A DNA stretch of 64,000 bases from the NCBI GenBank assembly GCA_947561585.1, contig CANNZV010002573.1:28599-92598 (forward strand), given 5' to 3'. Numbering within the stretch: the first letter of the stretch is position 1; every line of letters starts with the position of its first letter. The DNA comes from Caprella mutica. Lineage: Eukaryota; Arthropoda; Malacostraca; Amphipoda; Caprellidae. The notes under the pieces are model-generated. The model was not told the origin of the DNA. It searched no databases and saw only the letters and a list, made by a program, of their open reading frames with translations. Position numbers and translations under genes: made by a program. Below, piece by piece: positions 12,801-24,800 of the stretch.

Positions 12801-15800
12801 AAAAGTACCACCACCTGGTAGAATAGGTAGTAAAGTACCACCCCCTGGTAGAGTAGGTACTAAAGTACCACCACCTGGTAGAGTAGGTAGTAAAGTACCA
12901 CCACCTGGTAGAATAGGTAGTAAAAGTACCACCACCTGGTAGAATAGGTAGTAAAGTACCACCCCCTGGTAGAGTAGGTACTAAAGTACCACCCCCTGGT
13001 AGAGTAGGTAGTAAAGTACCACCACCTGGTAGAATAGGTAGTAAAAGTACCACCACCTGGTAGAATAGGTAGTAAAGTACCACCCCCTGGTAGAGTAGGT
13101 ACTAAAGTACCACCCCCTGGTAGAATAGGTAGTAAAGTACCACCCCCTGGTAGAGTAGGTACTAAAGTACCACCACCTGGTAGAATAGGTAGTAAAGTAC
13201 CACCCCCTGGTAGAGTAGGTACTAAAGTACCACCACCTGGTAGAATAGGTAGTAAAGTACCACCCCCTGGTAGAGTAGGTACTAAAGTACCACCACCTGG
13301 TAGAATAGGTAGTAAAAGTACCATCACCTGGTAGAATAGGTAGTAAAGTACCACCCCCAGGTAGAATAGGTAGTAAAGTACCACCACCTGGTAGAATAGG
13401 TAGTAAAGTACCACCCCCTGGTAGAGTAGGTACTAAAGTACCACCACCTGGTAGAATAGGTAGTAAAGTACCACCCCCTGGTAGAATAGGTAGTAAAAGT
13501 ACCACCACCTGGTAGAATAGGTAGTAAAGTACCACCACCTGGTAGAATAGGTAGTAAAGTACCACCCCCAGGTAGAATAGGTAGTAAAGTACCACCACCA
13601 GGTAGAATAGGTAGTAAAAGTACCACCACCTGGTAGAATAGGTAGTAAAGTACCACCACCTGGTAGAATAGGTAGTAAAGTACCACCCCCTGGTAGAATA
13701 GGTAGTAAAGTACCACCACCTGGTAGAATAGGTAGTAAAGTACCACCACCTGGTAGAATAGGTAGTAAAAGTACCACCACCAGGTAGAATAGGTAGTAAA
13801 GTACCACCCCCTGGTAGAATAGGTAGTAAAAGTACCACCACCAGGTAGAATAGGTAGTAAAGTATCACCGCCCGGTAGAATAGGTAGTAAAGTACCACCC
13901 CCTGGTAGAGTAGGTACTAAAGTACCACCACCTGGTAGAATAGGTAGTAAAGTACCACCCCCTGGTAGAGTAGGTACTAAAGTACCACCACCTGGTAGAA
14001 TAGGTAGTAAAGTACCACCCCCTGGTAGAGTAGGTACTAAAGTACCACCACCTGGTAGAATAGGTAGTAAAAGTACCATCACCTGGTAGAATAGGTAGTA
14101 AAGTACCACCCCCAGGTAGAATAGGTAGTAAAGTACCACCACCTGGTAGAATAGGTAGTAAAGTACCACCCCCTGGTAGAGTAGGTACTAAAGTACCACC
14201 ACCTGGTAGAATAGGTAGTAAAGTACCACCCCCTGGTAGAATAGGTAGTAAAAGTACCACCACCTGGTAGAATAGGTAGTAAAGTACCACCACCTGGTAG
14301 AATAGGTAGTAAAGTACCACCCCCAGGTAGAATAGGTAGTAAAGTACCACCACCAGGTAGAATAGGTAGTAAAAGTACCACCACCTGGTAGAATAGGTAG
14401 TAAAGTACCACCACCTGGTAGAATAGGTAGTAAAGTACCACCACCTGGTAGAATAGGTAGTAAAGTACCACCACCTGGTAGAATAGGTAGTAAAAGTACC
14501 ACCACCAGGTAGAATAGGTAGTAAAGTACCACCCCCTGGTAGAATAGGTAGTAAAAGTACCACCACCAGGTAGAATAGGTAGTAAAGTATCACCGCCCGG
14601 TAGAATAGGTAGTAAAGTACCACCACCTGGTAGAATAGGTAGTAAAAGTACCACCACCAGGTAGAATAGGTAGTAAAGTACCACCCCCTGGTAGAATAGG
14701 TAGTAAAGTACCACCTTCTGGTAGAATAGGTAGTAAAGTACCACCACCTGGTAGAATAGGTAGTAAAGTACCACCACCTGGTAGAATAGGTAGTAAAGTA
14801 CCACCACCTGGTAGAATAGGTAGTAAAGTACCACCCCCAGGTAGAATAGGTAGTAAAGTACCACCACCAGGTAGAATAGGTAGTAAAAGTACCACCACCT
14901 GGTAGAATAGGTAGTAAAGTACCACCACCTGGTAGAATAGGTAGTAAAGTACCACCCCCTGGTAGAATAGGTAGTAAAGTACCACCACCTGGTAGAATAG
15001 GTAGTAAAGTACCACCACCTGGTAGAATAGGTAGTAAAAGTACCACCACCAGGTAGAATAGGTAGTAAAGTACCACCCCCTGGTAGAATAGGTAGTAAAG
15101 TACCACCACCTGGTAGAATAGGTAGTAAAGTACCACCCCCTGGTAGAATAGGTAGTAAAGTACCACCACCCGGTAGAATAGGTAGTAAAGTACCACCACC
15201 TGGTAGAATAGGTAGTAAAAGTACCACCACCAGGTAGAATAGGTAGTAAAGTACCACCCCCTGGTAGAATAGGTAGTAAAGTACCACCACCTGGTAGAAT
15301 AGGTAGTAAAGTACCACCCCCTGGTAGAATAGGTAGTAAAGTACCACCACCTGGTAGAATAGGTAGTAAAGTACCACCCCCTGGTAGAATAGGTAGTAAA
15401 AGTACCACCACCAGGTAGAATAGGTAGTAAAGTATCACCACCTGGTAGAATAGGTAGTAAAGTACCATCCACTTGTATCGTTCATCACTAAAATTAGACG
15501 AAGGTAGTTTCCATATTTTAGGCTCGTAGTTTTTCTCTTTTAACAGTCAATATAGGAGTGGGTTGACGCCACTAGTTACCTCTTAACTCATTGCAGGTAA
15601 GGAAGAGATCCCCTTATTTATGCGAGTGACGTGAGGTGGCTTGCTATTGGGAAAGACATTTTAATTGCTACAGCCTTATAAAGCTAACTAACTTGTAAAG
15701 CTAACTAACTTACAAAGCTAACAACCTCTTAAAGCTAACTAACTTATAAAGCTAACTAACTTACAAAGCTAACTAACTTACAAAGCTAACTAACTTACAA

Positions 15801-18800
15801 AGCTAACTAACTTACAAAGCTAACTAACTTACAAAGCTAACTAACTTACAAAGCTAACTAACTTACAAAGCTAACTAACTTACAAAGCTAACTAACTTAC
15901 AAAGCTAACTAACTTACAAAGCTAACTAACTTACAAAGCTAACTAACTTACAAAGCTAACTAACTTACAAAGCTAACTAACTTACAAAGCTAACTAACTT
16001 ACAAAGCTAACTAACTTACAAAGCTAACTAACTTACAAAGCTAACTAACTTACAAAGCTAACTAAAGAGACTGAAACCCCTTGAGTTGTAGTGATTTCAG
16101 GGGGTTTATTTCCACTCAGGGGATGGGGGCATATTACTGCCTATGCAGTTCGTAAGAATATGCCGTGCGCGGACAAAATGCCTAACGAACAGAATGCCTA
16201 ACGAACAGAATGCCTAATGGACAAAATGCCTAACAGACAAAATTCCTAACTGACAAAATGCCTAAAACGCATTTAAACTTATTTCAAATATGGAAATTGT
16301 GGACAAAAATTTAAAATAAGTTAGACCAAGTGGGAAGAAAGAGTTCTGTCTCAGTGAGAGTTCATTAAATCACTTTCACATCGAATATGAACATTTGTAA
16401 CTCAGTGCTTAGTGTAAACACCCTTTGATTTCATTTCACTGTGCTTGTGATTTGTTTGTTTTATTTATCAAATCGCTCTAAAAAATTAATCTTCCTACAT
16501 TTTGCCATTTTTATTGGATCTTCTTATATTTTCATTTCTTAAAATACATCTATAATCATCTTATTATGTTTTCGTTTTTTTAAAAGATATCTATAATCAT
16601 CTTTTTCTACTTCGATTTTTTAAAATATTGTTTATTCTTTTAGATAGCTATAATCATTTTCAATCTAAGTGATGTTTATATTTGCTTTTGAGATTCTGAA
16701 GCAAGTTTAAGTAATTACAATGTTTATATGAGTTAATAATGACATGCAATTAACTATTCTGGTTACAAAAAAAGCCACAAATATTTGTTTTATTCAACTA
16801 CCTTTATAGTATTAGAAGTTCCGTTGGAAAAATACAGCATTCTTTATGAGATGTAACTGAGACGTAGTAGGTATATTTTTTTTTCATGTTTTACATAAAT
16901 TGTTAGAAATATTATTTGATGTTCAATGATAAGGTTCATTACAATATACTGTAATATAGTCTGTTCTTTATTTACCAATAATCAATCCATTACAGATATC
17001 ACTTCAATGTTTTCTATTCGACCCTTTTATTTAAATATGGAGTTAATTCTTTTATTCACTTTGCAACATTCTTTTACGTCATTATTTTACAATGTCTATT
17101 TTCTATATTCATATATTTTGTACATTAGTCATTTTGTCAGTTAGGCATTTTGTCCGTTAGGCATTTTGTCCGTTAGGCATTTTGTCCGTTAGGCATTTTG
17201 TCCGTTAGTCATTTTGTCCGTTAGTCATTTTGTCCGTTAGTCTTTTTGTCCGTTAGTCTTTTTGTCCGTTAGTCTTTTTGTCCGTTAGTCTTTTTGTCCG
17301 TTAGTCTTTTTGTCCGTTAGACATTTTGTCCGTTAGACATTTTGTCTGTAGGCATTTTGTCCTAGTACCGCCTATGCAGTTCGCAAGAATATTACTGCCT
17401 ATTCAGTTCGCAAGAATATTACTGCCTATGCAGTTCATTCATTTTCCAAACCAGTTCCTCTCTACAATGCAGGTGAGGGGTAAAAGTGCAATAAGATTTA
17501 TCGCCACTCATTAAATAGCGAGTCATTCATTGGATGAAAGTGCAGCTATAGCTATTAATGCTGCTATCAAATGCTTTGTGAAATATTGCTACTCATTTTT
17601 ATTGGGTTAAGTTTTATGAATGTTGATACATTTAAATTACAAATAACATTGCAAGAATTATTCAACATTTCTTAAAAAAATTTTATTGTTGGAATTTGAA
17701 AGCAATTCTCCTGACTGTAATATTTAGTATAGAAAGAACTGTGTCCACTCTGTGGTGTCTGTGTCCACTCTGTGGTGTCTGTGTCCACTCTGTGGTGTGT
17801 GTGTCCACTCTGTGGTGTCTGTGTCCACTCTGAGGTGTCTGTGTCCACTCTGTGGTGTCTGTGTCCACTCTGTGGTGTCTGTGTCCACTCTGTGGTGTCT
17901 GTGTCCACTCTGTGGTGTCTGTGTCCACTCTGTGGTGTCTGTGTCCACTCTGTGGTGTCTGTGTCCACTCTGTGGTGTCTGTGTCCACTCTGTGGTGTCT
18001 GTGTCCACTCTGTGGTGTCTGTGTCCACTCTGTGGTGTCTGTGTCCACTCTATGGTGTCTGTGTCCACTCTATGGTGTGTGTGTCCACTCTATGGTGAGT
18101 GTGTCCACTCTATGGTGTGTGTCTCCACTCTGTGGTGTCTGTGTCCACTCTATGGTGTGTGTGTCCACTCTGTGGTTTGTGTCCACTCTGTGGTTTGTGT
18201 CCACTCCTCTGTTATCTCCACCACATAGGGGGGAAGGGGGTCAATATTACTGAGATATTAACTGGGGGTCAATGCACCCCCCCCCCCCTTTACATTCCGC
18301 TATGACGTCACAAACACACCCATAGAGTGACTTGCAACTTTGGGATGGGGGGGGGGGGGTATATATGAGGGCTATGGGGGGTGACAGTGGAGAGGGGGGG
18401 GGGGGTTGTAGTCTGGATAACAGAGAATCAGGATGACAAAAATCCAGATACAGAAAAAAATAGTAAATACATACAAATAATCAGAAAAAAAATCCAGACT
18501 AAACCATATACGGATAACCAAATAAATCTGATTCTTTTGCTATCAATATTTTTTTCCGAATTCGTTTGTCCGGATCTTTTACTTCTCCGAATTTTTTGGG
18601 GAAATTTTTCTTATCCGAAATTTTTGATTATTTTTTATGCTCCGTACTTTCCTATTTTTTTCACAGATTCAACACTGATTATTTTTGTTATCCACTTGTA
18701 AATATTAAACACATTTCCCACCACGTGGTACGGGTCCTTTAGTTACTCTAAGATAAGTTCTAAGTAGAATAATTAAGATTATAACTGGAATGAGTAAAAG

Positions 18801-21800
18801 GTCATCTGAGTGCTATGTTTGAGTCCCTAAGACATCACGATTCTTTCAGTCTTATCTAATGATAGTCTCTGCACCCAGTCAGAAAATACCGTGGCTACAA
18901 CTAACACCAATGCAGTGAGACATCACTACCACCAACACCAATGCAGCGAGACATCACTACCACCAACACCAATGCAGCGAGACATTACTACCACCAACAC
19001 CAATGCAGTGAGACATCACTACCACCAACACCAATGCAGTGAGACATCACTACAACCAACACCAATGCAGTGAGACATCACTACAACCAACACCAATGCA
19101 GTGAGACATCACTACAACCAACACCAATGCAGTGAGACATCACTACCACCAACACCAATGCAGTGAGACATCACTACCACCAACAGCAATGCAGAGAGAC
19201 TTCACTACAACCAACACCAATGCAGTGAGACATCACTACAACCAACACCAATGCAGTGAGACATCACTACAACCAACACCAATGCAGTGAGACTTCACTA
19301 CAACCAACACCAATGCAGTGAGACATCACTACCACCAACACCAATGCAGTGAGACATCACTACCACCAACACCAATGCAGTGAGACATCACTACCACCAA
19401 CACCAATGCAGTGAGACATCACTACCACCAACACCAATGCAGTGAGACATCACTACCACCAACACCAATGCAGTGAGACATCACTACCACCAACACCAAT
19501 GCAGTGAGACATCACTACCACCAACACCAATGCAGTGAGACATCACTACCACCAACACCAATGCAGTGAGACATCACTACCACCAACACCAATGCAGTGG
19601 GACATCACCAAACTTAAGGAGGTCGACCCATCAAATTTAGTGAAATTACCATTTTTTGCTGAAAAAGGGTTTTCATGATTTCAGAAGGAATGTTAAGCAG
19701 TGTACTTTTAAGTCGTAAACTTTTTTGAGGACTAAAGGCACTGCAACCCACCTAAAGGGGGACCAAAAAAGAGGGAAAGGGGGGTAATTATGTTTTGGGT
19801 CAAATATTTTACGGTTTGGGCTCAAGTCCTGTGAAATGTGAATATCCCATCTAACATATCTACTGTAACTGATAGTACATCTCTACTGTAACTGATAGTA
19901 CATCACTACTGTAACGGATAGTACATCACTACTGTAACTGATAGTACATCACTACTGTAACTGATAGTACATCACTACTGTAACTGATAGTACATATCTA
20001 CTGTAACTGATAGTACATCAATACTGTAACTGATAGTACATCTCTACTGTAACTGATAGTACATCTCTACTGTAACTGATAGTACATCTCTACTGTAACT
20101 GATAGTACATCACTACTGTAACTGATAGTACATCACTACTGTAACTGATAGTACATCACTACTGTAACTGATAGTACATCACTACTGTAACTGATAGTAC
20201 ATATCTACTGTAACTGATAGTACATATCTACTGTAACTGATAGTACATCTCTACTGTAACTGATAGTACATCTCTACTGTAACTGATAGTACATCTCTAC
20301 TGTAACTGATAGTACATCACTACTGTAACTGATAGTACATCTCTACTGTAACTGATAGTACATCTCTACTGTAACTGATAGTACATCACTACTGTAACTG
20401 ATAGTACATCACTACTGTAACTGATAGTACATCACTACTGTAACTGATAGTACATCACTACTGTAACTGATAGTACATCACTACTGTAACTGATAGTACA
20501 TCACTACTGTAACTGATAGTACATCACTACTGTAACTGATAGTACATCACTACTGTAACTGATAGTACATCTCTACTGTAACTGATAGTACATCTCTACT
20601 GTAACTGATAGTACATCACTACTGTAACTGATAGTACATCACTACTGTAACTGATAGTACATCACTACTGTAACTGATAGTACATCACTACTGTAACTGA
20701 TAGTACATCACTACTGTAACTGATAGTACATCACTACTGTAACTGATAGTACATTACTACTGTAACTGATAGTACATCTCTACTGTAACGGATAGTACAT
20801 ATCTACTGTAACTGATAGTACATCACTACTGTAACTGATAGTACATATCTACTGTAACGGATAGTACATCACTACTGTAACTGATAGTACATATCTACTG
20901 TAACTGATAGTACATATCTACTGTAACTGATAGTACATCACTACTGTAACTGATAGTACATTACTACTGTAACTGATAGTACATCTCTACTGTAACTGAT
21001 AGTGCATCACTACTGTAACTGATAGTACATCACTACTGTAACTGATAGTACGTCACTACTGTAACGGATAGTACATCACTACTGTAACTGATAGTACATC
21101 ACTACTGTAACTGATAGTACATCACTACTGTAACGGATAGTACATCACTACTGTAACTGATAGTACGTCACTACTGTAACTGATAGTACATCACTACTGT
21201 AACTGATAGTACATCACTACTGCACTGGCTATGCACTCACTGTCCATTAGATAACAGTAACTCTCATTTAAAAGGTCAATGTAGATTTAGAACAATTTAT
21301 TTGTTTTCCTTTATCTATTTAAGCAGTTATAATTAAGATTTTACATTTCGTAAAATAATTTCAATCATACAGGAACAAAAATGTCCACAGAAAAGGTGCT
21401 ACTCAAGAAAGTTTGTGTTTTTTGTGTGGGTATGTTTCTTGTTTTTGTGTTACCAAAGTTATGAAAAGTGAACTTATTTCTCAACAGAAAATTGAACAAA
21501 CATTTCAGGTTGGTAACATAAAGTTAAAATAACGTCAACATTATTGAGTAATAATAGAAAGTACACTATCTCTTTACTAAAAGCAAGTACACTATCTCTT
21601 TACTAAAAGCAAGTACACTATCTCTTTACTAAAAGCAAGTACACTATCTCTTTACTAAAAGCAAGTACACTATCTCTTTACTAAAAGCAAGTACACTATC
21701 TCTTTACTAAAAGCAAGTACACTATCTCTTTACTAAAGCAAGTACACTATCTCTTTACTAAAAGCAAGTACACTATCTCTTTACTAAAAGCAAGTACACT

Positions 21801-24800
21801 ATCTCTTTACTAAAAGCAAGTACACTATCTCTTTACTAAAAGCAAGTACACTATCTCTTTACTAAAAGCAAGTACACTATCTCTTTACTAAAAGCAAGTA
21901 CACTATCTCTTTACTAAAAGCAAGTACACTATCTCTTTACTAAAAGCAAGTACACTATCTCTTTACTAAAGCAAGTACACTATCTCTTTACTAAAGCAAG
22001 TACACTATCTCTTTACTAAAGCAAGTACACTATCTCTTTACTAAAGCAAGTACACTATCTCTTTACTAAAGCAAGTACACTATCTCTTTACTAAAGCAAG
22101 TACACTATCTCTTTACTAAAGCAAGTACACTATCTCTTTACTAAAGCAAGTACACTATCTCTTTACTAAAGCAAGTACACTATCTCTTTACTAAAGCAAG
22201 TACACTATCTCTTTACTAAAGCAAGTACACTATCTCTTTACTAAAGCAAGTGCACTATCTCTTTACTAAAGCAAGTACACTATCTCTTTACTAAAGCAAG
22301 TGCACTATCTCTTTACTAAAGCAAGTGCACTATCTCTTTACTAAAGCAAGTACACTATCTCTTTACTAAAGCAAGTACACTATCTCTTTACTAAAGCAAG
22401 TACACTATCTCTTCACTAAAGTAAGTACACTATCTCTTCACTAAAGTAAGTACACTATCTCTTCACTAAAGTAAGTAAGTTATCTCTTCACTAAAGTAAG
22501 TACACTATCTCTTTACTAAATCACAGTATAAGTTACCATGCAATAGTTAGGTAACCATAGCTATTTAGTTTGTGGTAAAGACATGCTAACTAGATTGAAA
22601 TGGAACCTCATACTCTAACTAGATTGAAATTACCTCAGATAGAGCAGTCAAAGGAGGCAGCCATTCACACCATATGCTTTATAGCGAACTATTACGTGAC
22701 GTCACAGGTTGACATTCAGCAAAATAGTTCCTATTTATCTCTCTCATAGTGTTATTCGTACCAGAAGATATGGGGATTCGGAAAAAATTTCGACAGCAAT
22801 TTGTCGACAGGAAAATTTGTCTATTGAAGATTTTTCGAAGTGATTTCTGTCTAATATTGCTGTAGCCAATAACCTTAAAGGGGCAGTTCAGTCAATTTTT
22901 GTTTTCATAATATTAATGTTAAACGATCACTTAGTAAGAATAAAACATTCTTGTAGAATTAAACGGTTGAAAAAAGTATAATAAGCGATATATATCATAT
23001 TGTATAAATTCGATTTAGATGCTGCGTCCTCCTACAGATGGCGCCACCACTCTGTACTATTAGTTTACATTTTACAGCTGATAAGATGTAAACAATTTTT
23101 CTATCAACAGTATTAACAAGTAATTTATGAAGAGATGGTTTTTTCAATTTCACAAATTCTTTTCACCATTTTCATAAGTTAATAACCGATTCAAGTCTGG
23201 GACTGGTTATCATTTTGTTTACGTACTACAATGATTAGTTACGCGGTTCACCGCAGTCCACAGATGGCGCCACTAATTTACAATATACATTTTATATAAA
23301 CATTTCTAAAATCAACGAATATTCTAATGTTACATAAATAAATGTACTAAATCGATTTAGGACCAATTTGACGATAGTTTGATTTTGACTGAACTGCCCA
23401 TTTAATGAAGTAGTTATATTAATGAGCTGGTTATAGAGTATAAACTGTACATACTTAGTATCTTTTAAGTTAATTAATTTAAATACCAACAACACGGAAA
23501 TAGAGTAGAAAGTAAAAACTGTGTAAGTGGTAAACACAAAGTAATTAAACAAAACAAAATTACATGAAAAGTTTCGATATATAGAAACACCATATTAACA
23601 TTTCCAAAGAAACATAATATAGAAAATTTTATGGAAATATTCAAAGAATGTGAGTCACAAAAAGTAATAAAAGGCTTCAATGCCAACAAAGAAGCATTCA
23701 ATTAAAATCTAACATTTACTAAATGTTGGTAACAAATATTCTGAGAGTGAACCAAATATTATAATGAAATAAATTGTGTAAATACGGGGTGATTGATAGG
23801 TGGCCAGGTAAGTACTAAGTACACTTTTCACCTGAGGGTAGGTTAGCGGTCATGTTCAAGGGAATGGAGAGGCTTGCCCCTCGGATGGCTTACATTACCG
23901 ATTTACCTGGGGTTGAGTTTTACCAGGGTGCAATTTAGAGGGGTGGAATTTACCTAGAACCGATTGCTTCATTTAGAATAGCAATATTAGTAAAGTGTTC
24001 AATAAACGTTTCTCTGTTATTATATTTTACCTAATGAAAGAGTTATTAATTGAAATAATGAACTGCTTGACGAAGATTGCCATAAGACGTTAACAACTAG
24101 ATGAACATTTCCTACCATTCAATAGAATAAATGTTAGTGCTGAAAGATGTCGCTAACGAGTTCCTATCGCTTGCTAGCAATGTGCGACATGTTTCAGTCT
24201 AGGTACATCTGTTTCTCTCATGCCCTCGTGCATCTCTTCGCCCACACTATTTAACCTAATAAGGAATAGTGTTTCAAGGTGACTATTAACTATTCACTGC
24301 ATTATTTAGTAGAGAGAGGGGGGGGGGGGTTAGCAGTTCCTGATGATGTAGCAGTTCCTGATGATGTATTGACTATAGTTGACATCTTTTAACTGCTTAT
24401 AATATTTATTGCTTAAGAATACTTTCTTAAATAACTGTATGGTATTCAATTTAAATAATTTACTTAATTAAAATTTGTTCCTACCATTCTCTACCAATAA
24501 TATTTTAAAATATTATTTCGGTGATCATTCCAATGTTGATAAAAGTATTTTAAATTATATTGTCATTTTGAGAAGAGTTCCTCCTGCCCAGTTCTTATTT
24601 AGTTCGTTTTTTTAGAGAGATGTTTGAAACCTATATTGTCTTAGGTATCAAACTGCAAAAACATTTTAACTGTGAGTCATTATGATTTTTTTTTTTTTTG
24701 TTGTTACGGGGTTAAATTTTAGAAGCTGTCAGATGGGTTACTTATAATTCATAGCAAATTAGATTGCACGTGGAATGAATCAGAAAATAGCATCACAAAA

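Noticed and set aside
12322..15472. Long minus-strand open frames (up to 535 codons) rich in Tyr, Leu, Pro and Gly
   Set aside because: They follow the 30/31-bp repeat, exist in several overlapping frames at once, and have no start context or splice support. They are artefacts of the minisatellite.
17672..18305. Repeat-protein frames (Cys/Val/His or Thr/Gln/Trp) on both strands
   Set aside because: Same reason: the 20-bp array reads open in all frames with a 20-residue period.
18891..19612. CRISPR array, because of regular 31-bp periodicity
   Set aside because: There are no unique spacers between repeats, no cas genes, and the sequence is eukaryotic.
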